A stretch of DNA of 64,000 nucleotides from Timema cristinae. Taxonomy: Eukaryota; Arthropoda; Insecta; Phasmatodea; Timematidae. The stretch is taken from assembly GCA_039000515.1 (NCBI GenBank), contig JBCFYV010011135.1, forward strand, positions 14,956,376-15,020,375, given 5' to 3'. The number at the start of each line of letters is the position of its first letter. Position 1 is the stretch's first letter. Under the pieces are notes generated by a model, which saw only the letters and a program-made list of their open reading frames with translations, did not search any database and was not told where the DNA came from. Both the position numbers and the translations under genes were made by a program. This document shows, one piece after another, positions 21,734 to 34,700 of the stretch.

Positions 21734-22906
21734 TAGTGATGGGTCGCTTGTGAGCGAGTCATTCAAATTGAACGAATCTTGAACGAGAGCTGTGAACGAA
21801 CGACTCTTGCCTCGTGAGCGAGTCGTTCACGCCGCCATTACACACTACACGTCTGATATATTGACCAATAAATAGGCCAACAATTTTTACTACACATTTC
21901 TATTATTATTTGTACAAAATAAATGTGCACGCCATTTGTATATTTAAATCAAGAACTTAGGTCAATAAAATTAAATAGGCCTATTCCACTAAATATTAGA
22001 TCCTACCACAAGGATGCATCAAGCAAAGATCTCTCTTTTTCCCATTATCATTACTTTGTGTCCATGTGACACTTTACACGAGACATCACATCGTGCATTG
22101 GTTTGATTTTTTTTTACATATCTTCATTTCACTCATACACTATCATTATCTCTGCCTACTCGCTTTGCTTTTTGGTCCAATGTTCGGTTTGATTTAGCTA
22201 GTCTTGGCGATCAACGCATCACTTCTGCACTATTTCCAACCACCCTTCTTTGCTGAGCTTAGAAAGTTGTTATCATTCATGACTCTCTTTTTCGCTCTTG
22301 TTCATTCGTTCTGGAAAGAAACAGGAGTTTTTGTCATTCATAACTCTTTTTTCGCTTGCGTTCATTCATTCTGGAAAGAGTCAGGAGTTTTTGTCATTCA
22401 CAACTCTTTGAAAGAGTCAGGAGTGTTTGTCATTCACGACTCTTCTGTCGTTCTTCATTCCTTGCTACGAAAAAATCAACTATAGATGCTTACTATCGTT
22501 ACTAGATTGCAGCACTGCCTACAATATTAAACTATATATTTTTCTTAACATCAACAGACATAATTCTGTGAATTAGACACTAAAGGCTATATGCGAAGAT
22601 TAATTATGATAAGTAATATGTGTAAGTAATAAAATTAAAGACTCAAATGCAATAGGTTTCGGATGACTTACACACAAATCCTAATTCGTTCATTAGTTGA
22701 AAGGGAAGGGACAGATTTGCACGCTTGGAACGGGAATTGTGAGAACTATTTAGCGGTCGCTAGTCAAGTTAGGGAGGGTAATGGGTGAAAGGATTGGAAG
22801 TGAGCCAACCATGCGGTGAACGATATGACTAATATGAACAACTCTTTTGAGTGAGCGAGCTTATGTGAGCTAGCTCGGGTCAACGAGCTGGTTTGACCCA
22901 TCACTA
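21734..22906. mobile_element. hAT-type non-autonomous element with perfect 8-bp target duplication
   Basis: TAGTGATGGGTC starts the element and GACCCATCACTA ends it. TAGTGTTT lies directly outside on both sides (21726-21733 and 22907-22914). The subterminal zones are full of GAGCGAGTCRTTC-type motifs and their complements, like the subterminal transposase-binding repeats of hAT elements. The centre has a tandem array (22255-22450). There is no transposase coding. Confidence 0.9.
22255..22450. repeat. Tandem array within the hAT element
   Basis: Units of about 55-60 bp contain CATTCATTCTGGAAAGA, GGAGTTTTTGTCATTCA and CAACTCTTT, in about three and a half copies. The open frame across it (22204-22485) is an artefact of the repeat. 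Confidence 0.75.
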
Positions 22907-22931
22907 TAGTGTTTGTCTTCACATTTCTTAG

Positions 22932-23607
22932 GCTTGTGCGAATACTCGAAAATTTGGGTTTGAGTTGAGTTTTATTAGCTGTTCGAACTCTACTTGAAGA
23001 TCTTTACAAAACTTTAAAAAAATTTGAATACTCAGAATTTTCAATACTTTTTTTAAAAAAAGTACCCGCCTCGGGATTGGGGTTCGAATCTTGTTCAGGT
23101 GAACTGGGGGGTGGTTTTCCCTAAATTATTTTCCACACTCCCTCCATGCAAATGTGGGTTCACTTCCTCTACATTCAACCTTCCCAATTCCTAACCCATT
23201 AGAGAAATTAGTGAATAAGCGTATAACCCAAACAGGTAGTAAGACGTGGTGATAAGTATTATTATTATTATTAAAAGTTCGTAGTTTGATTAATTTGATT
23301 CAATTTTAAGATATAATTTCATAGCATATATAGTCCTTTAATATACCCCTTTATCTAATTAAAACTAAAACGGTCCCATTCAATTAAATTTATTTAAAAA
23401 TTTTAATCTATGTGATTATACATTTTTTCTTAATCAATTTAAATCTAAAAAAATAGGTTTGTACTTAATTATGATTTATGCCTGAATATATTACAGAACT
23501 TCAAATTGACTTGTACAATTAATAATGTTTTCTATTACTTGAACTAAAAAAAAACTTGTTTTCATTCAAACCTGACTCGAATTGAAAAATGGTTAATCGC
23601 ACATCGT
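22932..23607. mobile_element. Possible TIR element containing a family B SINE
   Basis: AGGCTTGTGCGAATACTCG at the left is loosely inverted at the right (GGTTAATCGCACATCG), and GGGTTTGAGTTGAG is mirrored by CCTGACTCGAATT. No clear target duplication was found, so the assignment is tentative. Related 'GAATCTTGAATCC' material occurs at 24190-24290 and in DNAI1 introns (39110-39460, 41060-41470, 42450-42760). Confidence 0.35.
23065..23275 (+). mobile_element. SINE family B, near full length, ending in (ATT)n
   Basis: Head CCCGCCTCGGGATTGGGGTT, B box GGTTCGAATC, body AACCTTCCCAATTCC, terminal AACAGGTAGTAAGACGTGG and an ATTATTATT tail. The anticodon-side part of the head is shortened. Confidence 0.75.
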
Positions 23608-24477
23608 TAATATTTTTAGTACATTCACAAACTAGTTTAGTTTATTAATATTATGTAATGTATAGTGTTTTAGTAATTATTAATGGTTGTTTTTATCAAA
23701 TTGATTTCAAAAGCATTCAAATCTCGATTGTTACTTTCAAAACTAGACAAGTCTAAAAATTTTCTAGAGTTTGTTTTTCTGTCATGAGTATTACACAATA
23801 ACTGCTGCACGCAAAGGTCTGGAATTTTAAAAACCAATAGCCCTTGTACCCCATGTGCATCTCTAAGCAGAATTTTAAAATTTTGATTAGATTCTTTTAA
23901 ATTAATTAAAAAGCCACCCGGGCAATGCAGGGCACTTTAATTAGTTGTTAATAATAGTTAGTATAACCATATTACAAAAATTCTGACAACTCTTAAAATT
24001 GACACAAACCATTTATAACTTATTTAAAGTTTATTTAAACCCTTTATCATTATTTTTCTTTTGTAAAATTTTGTTTAATGGACATGTTAATATCGGCAAA
24101 TAGATGTCGCGTATGAGTCCTACAAGATTCAATGATACAAACACATATCATATTTGTGATTTGAAAAATAAAACAAATAAAAATATTAGATATTTCAAAC
24201 TGGTTTTTCCTCGAATCCGATTATTAACATTTTAACCTCGATTCTTGATTCAGATTCATAACATTTACAATTTAAATTTATTTTCAAGCACCGATCTGAC
24301 ATTAAAAATACAAAATAAAAAGTGACACTATTAATTTAAAAAAAACTGTCTCGTGAATGGCTCAAGGTTAATTTTTCCATTTGAATTTGAGAACAAATAA
24401 TTGAGGTATTATAAATTGTGTTGTTAAGATCAATTCTTTCGATACTAGTAAGAATCTAGTTTGACATCCCTAATTTA

Positions 24478-24697
24478 TTTCATATTTTTTTTATCATCAA
24501 GTCTCATTACCTGTTCGGGTAATATGCATATTATGTTGAATTTAGAGGGAGTGTATCCACAGTTGCGTGAAGGGATATTGGAAAAGCCACCCTCATTACA
24601 TCAGATCAGGATTCGAACCTCGATCTCCTTGTCATTCGCGGTCTAGTATAAGCAGGGTGTGACGCTTCAGACCATGCGGCCACCGAAGCAGGTTACC
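24478..24697 (-). mobile_element. SINE family B, - strand, near full length
   Basis: The - strand head (CCTGCTTCGGTGGCCGCATG) and B-box (GGTTCGAATCC) are well kept, and the tail region is TCTCATTACCTGTTCGGG on the + strand. Confidence 0.75.
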
Positions 24698-24787
24698 CCG
24701 GACTATTAAGATACCACTTAACTTTATGTGAATTCACATTATACACACAAAAAAAGGTTGTTTGATTAATATTTATAGGAACTAAAG

Positions 24788-25324
24788 CAGGCACGTCAAA
24801 CCTGTTTGATCATAACTACCATATAAAATACTGAAAGGGCTGCATAAAAAATTTATATTTATCTTCCTAAGTAAAAAAATAACTTAGTTTCTTTTCTTTT
24901 TTTTTCGAAAAGAAAAGAGTAGGCCTCTATATATAAAACAATAAGACCAACCTTATATATTATTTAGAAAAAATTGAAATCTTTCATTTGCAATGCAATT
25001 ATATGAATGTCAGACTTTATATCTTGTGCCAAAGTAATTTTCATAATGATAAACAAATGTGTGTACATAAAAACTCAAGATTTCTTGGGTGTTTGGATTC
25101 ATTTCATAACAGAAAATAACTTTTCACAAACACTCGTGTGATGCTAAAGATTGCATATGTTTGGTGCGCAAAAACAATTTTGGAAATCGATTCAGGCTGA
25201 TACAAATAATACAGATTTGATAACAAACCCACATGCTAGAATTCTCTAAATCATACTAAATTCCCAAATGTTATATTCTTACAAGGTATATAAAAAGAAG
25301 AATAAGATAGTTCGACATGCCTTA
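24788..25324. mobile_element. Probable hAT-type element, about 537 bp
   Basis: The left end CAGGCACGTCAAACCTG is mirrored by GTTCGACATGCCT at the right. The flanks AACTAAAG and GATTAAAG agree at six of eight bases. The interior (CATATAAAATACTGAAAGGG) resembles the 'CAGGGGTGTCAAAC' class of hAT ends. It is AT-rich and non-coding. Confidence 0.6.
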
Positions 25325-25769
25325 GATTAAAGAATTAATGTAAACAAAATTGAAATTGGAAAGAATATCTTAACCTCTTGTGTTTACTTGTTTCCAAAGA
25401 TTCGGGTTTGGCTCCAGGAGTCAAAGGATTTAAGAAAAAGTGAATTTTAGCCATATTATATGGCTCTACCTCACTTTATATAAATAAATATTCTTTTGTT
25501 ATGTTGAGATCACAATCAGCTCAACATTCATATAACGTGTCCACACAATGTAAATAAAAATATTGTGTGACCAGGATTCACCTAATGTAACACAAAAAGT
25601 TGAGCAAAACGCAGACAATGAAAGTGAAGTGTGTGAAAATAAATTGTTCACTAAAATTGAAATCTATCAGTTAGGACTGATTAGGTTTCTAGTACTCGCA
25701 ATAAAAGCTTAGTCGTCATCGTCCAACCCCTCCAGCTTACCGGGTATGGTGTTTGCGAACAAGTTTTCT

Positions 25770-26040
25770 CCGACGCTGTCTGTTAAGGAACATTTCACTT
25801 TGCATCACTGTTCTCCACCTCTATTCCTTTCTTCTCTACATCTTTCTTAATCTGGTTCTGGGTCGTACAACTGGTCTCATGCCTCCGACATCTCTTTCCA
25901 TGTATACACTTGGTATTCTTATGTTTTCCATTCTTTTCATATGACTGAAGTATCTGAGTCTTAGTGACCTTAACCTTTCCTCCATTGATTCCTTCACTCC
26001 TAATTCCTCTCTCTTCCCATGTCTGCTTAGTAGATAAACA
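25770..26040 (-). pseudogene. LINE reverse transcriptase C-terminal fragment
   Basis: The - strand frame reads LRSLRLRYFSHMKRMENIR, then IPSVYMERDVGGMRPVVRPR. This is the R-L-R-(W/Y)-(F)-x-H-(V/M)-x-R-M and G-x-R-P-x-x-R-P-R-x-R signature at the end of many arthropod non-LTR retrotransposon ORF2 proteins. It is a dead 3' fragment. Confidence 0.7.
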
Positions 26041-26230
26041 AAATAAATAGTAGAAGAGACTACAACGTGAATGTGTACAAACAAACTATACTGTCTGTGT
26101 GCTATACACAAACAAATGAGGTAATAAATATCCGTGTGAGCCGTTGCTTGCAGGGACATGTGGTAGGTACTCTTCAGTTCTCCCCTGAATAACTCTTTAT
26201 GTTTATTGAACGTCATGTCAACAAGTAAAG

Positions 26231-27010
26231 TACATTCACGAACTTAGTTTACTTGGATGACAGCTCAGTTACTAGAAATAGTCTCTAATGTATCCCTATA
26301 CCAACAGCAGCTGACATCTGTCATTTTGGATAGCTGTAATGGAAACATATGCTAATATATTAATGTTAATAGTTAACCAAAGTAATTTAGGCCAACCGAT
26401 ATTATTTATATTTATTTGAGGTCGGCACAAAGTTTATTTATTGTTTTATTCCACCTATTAAAATTATTATTCACAGGACTTTCACAATGGTATACCAAAT
26501 TTGGCTTTAAAATTAGAACCAGCGAATTTAAACCATCTGCTTGAATATGTCGGAAACAATTTCTTTACAATGATGCACCCATGCAATGGATAAAAAATTT
26601 ATTCAGTTAAATATTTCAAAGATACGATAAAATAATCATAATATAATTTATTATATAGATAAAAAAATACAAGTATTTTCTCTTTTCCAAGTAAATACGA
26701 TGCCTGTGTTAATTAGGTATTAATGTATGCCCTATATTACACATAATAGATAACATTCCGAAACGAAGAATAAGTACTTTTAAGTTTCAAATATGGTTTC
26801 AAATTGCGTGAAAAGAAATTATTTAACGTAATGAAATAGTGTGAGAAAACGTAAGATTATGTTATTTTAAATGTAAAATATAACATTTAATTTTAAAAAA
26901 TTAACATTTATTAGAAAACAGTGATCTTTTACAAGTGTTGGCAACCCAAAACCTAAACATATAATTTTTGAACTGTCATCCAGGTAAAATCCTATCATGA
27001 ACAGACTCTA
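26231..27010. mobile_element. 770-bp TIR family, copy 3
   Basis: This is the clearest copy. AGTTTACTTGGATGACAGCT is at the left. The right contains AACTGTCATCCAGGTAAAAT, the inverted match. The ends continue imperfectly for about 12 more bases outside this motif. Its length is about 780 bp. Confidence 0.8.
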
Positions 27011-27457
27011 CATAATAATGGCTTCCATTTTAAAACACAAGAAAAACAGTTATGTCATATGAATGTTAGATTAATTTGAGATCTCAACATCAATGAAAAT
27101 ATTTAGTGTAATTAATTATGTATCTAGTGTTTTCATTTATCTCAGCAGTATCTCAATCATATAAAAAATTATATTCCAAAATGAAATGTTTATTTATGAA
27201 TCATATAATACAGGGAATATAAAAAGACTTTTTAAATTAAAATATTAATAGGTCAAACTTCACTTTGCTAAAACTGGAGTGTAGAACTTAAAGAGCTATT
27301 TGTAAATGAAATATTTTATTGTATGTTTTACAAAAAAAACAACTATATATACAAATATATTTAAGTAATACAAAGTACAATTATTGTTATAAAAATACTT
27401 CCATATTTGAAGAAACCTCACTTATATATTTCCTACATTTTGTAAATGTGTAATAAG

Positions 27458-28182
27458 GGTTGTGTGAACTTCAACTTTGCTTTTGAAAAATTTTTGGTAT
27501 CGACATTTACAAAGCTTTACCAGTAAAAATGTTGGTATCTAATATTCACATTTCTGTTAAATCTTTGTATTTTTGTACATTAAAAATTAACGTTCATATG
27601 TTTACATTTTCTAATTCAAGGTGGGAGTGTTAGAGGACATGAATTAGTGAAGTTTTTTTTCTTTCGGTTTTTATAGAAAAACTTTTTTAGGCTGAAACAA
27701 AACAAAAATTACCCTAGTAAAAACAAGAGTTTAATTTTCTTCACGTGGAGATATCAACGGGTAAAATAAAAAAATGTATGTTTATACTCTATTTAATTTA
27801 TCTTTGCTAAAAGAATATTTAATTTATTTGATTTAAAAAAAGTTTTGCTCTAAAAAAACTACCTTTAACTTTTATTTCATCATACACTCCTACCTTAAAT
27901 GAATTGCATGTTGTAATTTATCAACTTAATAAAAAATATGTGACACATTTTTGCACTAAAACACTTTGTATAAGATATTTATTGTGGAAGTTAATATAAA
28001 TATGCACAATTTAATACAGAGTGAATAATAAACAAGAGTCTGAAAATATTAAAAAATAAGAAAGTATGTCTATATCCCCTGGCTCAGAATTTTACAGGGA
28101 ATCAAATGGATTGATCGCCTGACCTTTTTTTAAATATTCACACTTTGAATTTAAAAAGTGGACTTCACACACCCTCATTTGG
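27458..28182. mobile_element. AT-rich element with GGGTGTGTGAAGT-type ends
   Basis: AGGGTTGTGTGAACTTCAAC at the left is mirrored by GTGGACTTCACACACCCTC at the right. It is about 725 bp, non-coding and very AT-rich. The stretch from here to the DNAI1 stop holds nothing else I can support. Confidence 0.5.
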
Positions 28183-28443
28183 AATATTCTAGAGGTTGAA
28201 TTTGATAAAAGTAAACTCTCTTATTTAGATAAAGGAAAAGGTAGCTAATTTAGAATTACTTTCCTTTTAAAAACAATGGTAAATGTTATTGCACATATTT
28301 ACTCCTTGTATTCAAGACTGTGGCTTTAAGTCTATGTAATAAGTACTAAGATAATTGAAAATTATATTTTTACAAACTTTTGTTTTTGTTACTCACTGAT
28401 ATTTAGTGCCAAATAATGTAATTTTTAATCACAACTGTATAAA

Positions 28444-28449
28444 TTTATT
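28444..28449 (-). promoter_or_regulatory. DNAI1: Candidate polyadenylation signal for DNAI1
   Basis: AATAAA on the - strand (TTTATT on +), about 150 bp past the DNAI1 stop. Another AATAAA overlaps the stop codon itself, but it would leave no room for a 3' UTR. Confidence 0.35.
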
Positions 28450-28595
28450 GTAATTAAATGTTTACAAGTGTGATTATAATCATGTAGTGTGCTATACTAA
28501 TTAATAAAATTTACTATCCCAACAATCTATTAATGCTTCTGCTAGAAATTGTCTTAAAACTTTATACAACCTATGGTGTTTTTGTTATGTCCTAT

Positions 28596-28779
28596 TTATT
28601 TTTCAGGAACTATGGGTAAATCAGGAGGTTTGGTCAAGACAGGAGGTTCTCGCACTAATGCAAGTAGTTTTTCTAACTTCATAATCTCTAACTGCCGGGG
28701 TTCTACAGGGGGACCTTTCTTCGGAGGTCTTACTTTCTTGCGCAAGTTGGGTGACAGTTTTAGACAAGTGGCACAGCCC
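28596..28779 (-). CDS. DNAI1: DNAI1 exon 10 (terminal)
   Basis: The acceptor TCTTTTGACAG precedes G 28779. The leftover G completes Arg of the GDDRG motif with the previous exon. It encodes [20 protein letters not shown] and the helix [16 protein letters not shown], ending at TAA 28598-28596. The human chain ends with the same LKLSPNLRK and LDKLLNLVRE pattern. Confidence 0.9.
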
Positions 28780-31700
28780 CTGTCAAAAGAAAAACATATG
28801 GTTATTTAGTTATTATTTAAACTCAGGTGAGACCATTTACAGTCCAATTTTCATAGAAAGATAGAAAAGTTTGAGGTGGATCAGACTGAGACCATCTTGA
28901 ATTACCGAAAACATGGACTATATAAAATAAAATGGGAAAAATAGTTAGGTAAGGGTAGTTATGAGTTAAAGGACATTTAGTAAAAAACCACTACACTGTA
29001 AAAAAAAACAATTTATGAAAAACTAACTATAATACACGATATAATTTCTGTACAGTTGGAACAGATTCTGTAAATAAAGCAAACACAATCGACTCAGGTG
29101 GTAACACATAAACGTTACTAAAGTCGCGACTTACTGTACTATTTTCAAACACCCAAAAGGTTGGATGAGAGAAGAGATCGATTCTCGAAAACCCAGCCCC
29201 CAACAACTAACCCCCCCCCTTACATTTTGAAACAAACAATTAATATATTTCAAACTTTTTTTGTTTTTGTTGACTGACTCAGATTTAATAGAACCTCAAA
29301 ATTTCAAGAGACTAATTTATATTGGTTTTATGAAAAAAAATATTTGTGTCATGTCACAAAAACTTAAGATTTTAGTGGAATAATTATGTTTATTTTATGC
29401 ATATATCAAACTTTAGAAAAATAAATACTTTATAATGTAAATTAATATTACTAATCTTTTTTCAAAATCATATTGTGCTATTATTTTTAGTTCTTTTGTT
29501 TCATGTTTTATTTTATTTTATTTTGTATAAATATACTTCTATAGCAGTGTTTGTTTATGTTATTGAGAAAGTTCATTATTAGGAGGTTGTTTTCCCATAG
29601 AAGTCTTATGTTATTTTGCCGGGGAAATTTAAGCTGTCCTTGTTCTTTATAAAGAAGAATCCACTACTCATAGGTGTCCATTAAGAGATATTTTACTGTA
29701 TAACACAAATATAAAGAAATTAAAAAAATAATGAAGCAATTAGATAATTTTCCTTCTCCTGAAAAGTGACACAAATTGACATAATTAAATTAATAACAGA
29801 CAAGTTTAAGAAGTAAGCATACTCACCTGTCATCCCCAACAATCACTATTGGTAACTTGTAGTTGAAGGCAAGCCTTGTCAGCTTGTTTCGTCTCTTGGA
29901 CACAATATTTTGGATGCAAATGGCTTTGTACTTGTTGATGTTCAGATCAAAGATGTGAAGTTTACCGTCGGAAGTGACCGCGCCAAACACGGTGCTCGAG
30001 AAGGGAGACCAGCCCACATCACCCACCGGGGCTCCCAGGTCAAACACAAACAATGGGTCACTGAAACATCACCCAACATTTCAGCACTAAAATGCAACTA
30101 TTGCTGACTGTATGCGGGTCATGAATGCCCAGAAATGGGATTTTGATCTTCATCATCAACTATTTACAGCCTGTAATGAAGTCACTTTAGTTAAACACCT
30201 CCATCTTCCTCTATCCTTCAACCACTCTTCCTCCTTTATTTATTTCCACTCTTCTCCTCTAACTCATACAATTGGTGTTATCTGCTCCTCATATCTCTTG
30301 GTCTCCCTTGCGATCTTTTTTCTACATACTTTCATCTCCATCATGCTTTCTTTTCCACTCTCATTACATGTCCATACCCTCTCAGTCTTTCTTCCTCTAC
30401 TATCTCATGTATTCCAACATCCTCATTACATGACCATACCACCTCAGTCTTGCTTCCTCTACTATCTCATGTAGTCCAACATCCTCATTACATGACCATA
30501 CCATCTCAGTCTTGTTTCCTCTACTTCACATTACTCCAACATCTCATTACATGACCATACACCTCAGTCTTGCTTCCTCTACTATCTCATGTAGTCCAAC
30601 ATCCTCATTACATACCCATACCCTCTCAATCTTACTTCCTCTACTATCTCATGTATTCCAACATCCTCATTACATGCCCATACCACCTCAGTCTTGCTTC
30701 CTCTACTATCTTGTGTACTCCAACATCCTCATTACATGCCCATACCCTCTCAGTCTTGCTTCCTCTACTATCTCATGTATTCCAACATCCTCATTACATG
30801 ACCATACCATCTCAGTCTTGCTTCCTCTACTATCTCATGTAGTCCAACATCCTCATTACATGCCCATACCCTCTCAGTCTTGCTTCCTCTACTATCTCAT
30901 GTGGTCCAACATCCTCATTACACGCCCATACCCTTTCAGTCTTGCTTCCTCTATTACCTCATGTACTCCCTGTACCCTAAATCTTTCCTGGATACTTCAT
31001 TCCTAATCCTGTTTCTCCTCATGACAGCTAACACGCTCCTCACAAACCTCACTCTTGATATGAATTGAGCAAAGCTTGAATTTACTACGTATGAAAATAC
31101 ATATATATTAAAAAAAAAAAAGCCAAAGCGCTTCAATACCAATTAAGGTTATACAAATATATACTAACTACCAGTACTCTTAAGGGAGGAAGGTAAAATT
31201 TAGAGGACATGCATCTGTATTTGATTGGAGGGATAGACAAATCCTTTAATAAAGATCATCCTCAGAACACCTGACCGGGATTCAAACTCTTGATCTACCC
31301 GTAATTGGCAGTCCAGTCTATTGCGAGAGTGATGCCTTGGACTAGGGATTCTCAAAATTTTGTTCTTCAAATACCCCTTGGGAATATTTATATTAATTGT
31401 GTACCCCTTATATAGTGGATATTAAGGTTACTCCCTACTAATAAATAAAAACTTATCTCGTGTATGTTTATGTGGGTATTACTCTAAAATAAAAAACCTG
31501 TTTTTGACAATGTTTCAATGGAGGAGGTACAAAGGTGTATAATCATGCACCACCCCTCTACGCACTAATTTCACCACTCACACTACCAACACTAGCTGTA
31601 AGTTTGGATTGTTAAGTTTGTCGACATGAAAATCGGTTCATTATGCGACTCAGTGTGGTGCTTAGTTGCACGTAACTGATTGTTAGTTTCCATACCTTAC

Positions 31701-34700
31701 TTTGAAAACTGATGCCTTAGACCAGGGGGTAGGTGACCTGGTGGTCTAGGGGTAAGGTGTCGGATTTCTGTGCTGGCGGCCGGGGTTCAATCCTTGGTCC
31801 CGGCACAGATTTATCTGATTACCAAACCTTCACCCTTGACAAGGCATCTTGTGAATGTGGGGAATGCCAGGCCTCCACCGTGGTTCGGATTCCACGTTAA
31901 ACTGTAGGTCCTTCATTTCATCTCACAATCACCCTACCATTACACATTAGCGTAAGTGCGTATAACCCGAACGGGTAGTAAGACGCGGTGATAATAATAA
32001 TAGACCAGGGGTTTCCAACTTAAAAATGCTCCTGTGCCACGATAGAGTCCACGAGTCTAGAAGTTAATTTTTGACAAATCATGGTAAAACGAGAACAAGT
32101 ATTTAATTGAGAATGAATTTCTTGAGCGATAAAAATCTGTAGCACAACTTCCTTTGGAGGGGAAGTAAAGCCATCGGTCCTCTGTTGATTGTGGCATGTA
32201 AAATAACCCTGGAAGGTATGTGAAAATAACTTCTGGAAAAATTAGTAGGTCTGTTTGCTCTCACTCATAGAAATTCTTGTGTGCTAATATAATCAGTTGA
32301 TTGAGAAAGTGTAGATTAAATACCTTTAATAAATAATAATAATAATTGTGAATTAAATTAAAATTAGTCATTTAAACATGTTGACTTACATACTGAACAC
32401 ATTTTCTGACTAAAATATACTATCTTTAATACGTAAAAAAAACAGTTAGAAAGAAATTAAATATGAATCAGTTAGAGATTTAATAGATTTTTACAATGCA
32501 AGTCAAAACTTAATGTTTCTTGGCTGAAAACATTAATTTTACTACAATAGTTTACTTTTAGACCATTCGACCACCGAAGATTGAAAAGGAAATTATCCCA
32601 AGGTGCATGCGAGACTAAGGAAGATATTGTGAAAGCAGAAAACAGTAAGTGTGCGAGTGAGAGGAGAAGAATTGACTCGAGTAATGAAGGAAGGGTAGAG
32701 GAAGATGGAAGTATTTTATCAATCTGACTAAGCCAAGAGCTGGTTGTGTATTCTTGATTAAAGCTTATTTTTTTTAAAGTAAACAGCACCTGCGTTTGTC
32801 TTCCCATATCTTGATCCTCCAATCTGTGCTACACGAAACAAATATATCCGGGTAGAAGGAATTATAGTCTATGCGGCTGACAGGCATGTGATGGGCCTTG
32901 TATGTCGCTAGGTACATAGACGAATACGCTGTGCTGCACTTGTAGATATACCCCTCCTCGATGCCCACCAGGAAGATCTGGGGATTGAGCGGGTGGAACG
33001 CTATGGCCGAACCGCAGCCTGCAACAATTTTACTTTTCAAGAGGATTATGACGGCTTGTAACAACTTGTCTACCAGTCACGTAATGTGATTTTGGAAATG
33101 AAGTAATTAAATTATCTTTCAGGTCAGCTGACCATAATTTCTTGAGACGAAGGGGGTTTGTTCATAGAGAGAAAAATATTTACAAAAAAAAAAATCGTTT
33201 GTGATTACATTAATGACCAACCATTTTATAAAAGCAGTTCCTATGTCAACATGAAATAAAAAGTTGTGTATTCAATTATCCGTGTTTTTAAATTATTCGT
33301 GCACTCTCCAGCCGGAAGTTTACTCTAGTTTTAAATTGAAACTAATTTTGAGCAAAGTATGAACGAAAATCTTTTATTACCTGCACAAAGAATGTAGCAT
33401 ACAAAATTCCATGACCCGAAAGTAAATTTAATTACAGTATTTTAATTACTTTCATCAACAAAATATAACTACAAGAATTTTATGACAAAAATAGACAAAC
33501 TGATATTTGACAGTGACATGCACACTAGATATGGATGATGACAAATAATTTACTTTCACATATATTTACACGCTACCCCATGATGCAACACCAAAGATGA
33601 GTCACTTATTGATATTGTGTACACAAGGCTTTAAACAAACACAAGAAGGAGACAGCAATGAATCAGTTTGATAAATAGTAGAAAATTAGAGATGTGTTGA
33701 ATCAACTATTTAACAATAGAATGAAACCTAGGCCAAGGGATTAGGTGGTAAACAGTCAATTTTATTAAAGAAATAGCCATTCCTCTTTGTCCAGTGGCAA
33801 TGATGTAAGGTGTGAACTGTGTTTCAGTTTTCATATATTACTAAGGGCAAATATTAATTTTAATTAACTAAGCAGCCGTTTCTGTTTAGAAAAGTGAGAT
33901 TAACGGCTGGAGGGTTTGTGTGCTGACCACATTACGCCCTCTATCCACAAATACTGGGACTATCATTGCTAACGACAATGGCCACTCGTTCAGTATTGCT
34001 TGTTTGCGACCTCACACTTTGAGTGTTTTTTTTTTTACTATGAAAGTAAATGGTACGAGACCAGTTGGAAGACCGAGGATGCGATGATGGATAGAGCAAG
34101 TGAATAAAGACATAAAAGAACAAGGACACTTAGGATAATATCCATGAGAAAGAACTGCACAAAGACACCTTGGAAAACTGGAGTTGGAAATGATTATTAT
34201 TATTATTTATTTACTTTACATCCATCACTGTTTCCAACCTGTGACCTGGGTCAGTTTTTTTATTCAAGCCATATATTCTCCACTACCAGCATGCTAACCA
34301 TGTCTTAGCTTCATATACCTTACAATATAACTTAAGACTAGAAAAGGCACAACATCCAGTCTATGGCCGTTAATTTAGCAATGTGAAAAGGTAAACCCAT
34401 ATTTCATCAATGATAAATTTGTTGACCATGGCAGGAATTGAACGGGAGACCCTTAGCTCAATAGGAAGACAGACTACCGACTGAGTGAAATCAAATTATA
34501 TTATTATTATTACATGAGAGCTGTACTAACAGATAGGAATATTTAGTAATAAATAAAATGATAGAATATCAGGAAAATGGTAGAGCACAAATAAAAGTAA
34601 AAACAATAACACATATTTACACGCACTTCGATATTTCGATGCTATTATAGCATCTTCCCCGGGAAGTAGTAGTAAATAGTAATAGTAATTAGAATAATTA

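Noticed and set aside
22204..22485. Membrane-like protein with repeated SGVFVIHNS segments
   Set aside because: An artefact of the tandem array in the hAT-type element.
28573..28809. + strand Gly/Ser-rich protein
   Set aside because: Antisense shadow of the terminal DNAI1 exon.
30395..30975. CRISPR array
   Set aside because: Units are contiguous with no unique spacers, and the DNA is eukaryotic.
30112..31068. Overlapping + strand proteins rich in Ser, Pro and Leu
   Set aside because: They are frames of the 62-bp minisatellite; the unit is not a multiple of three and the frames switch between copies.
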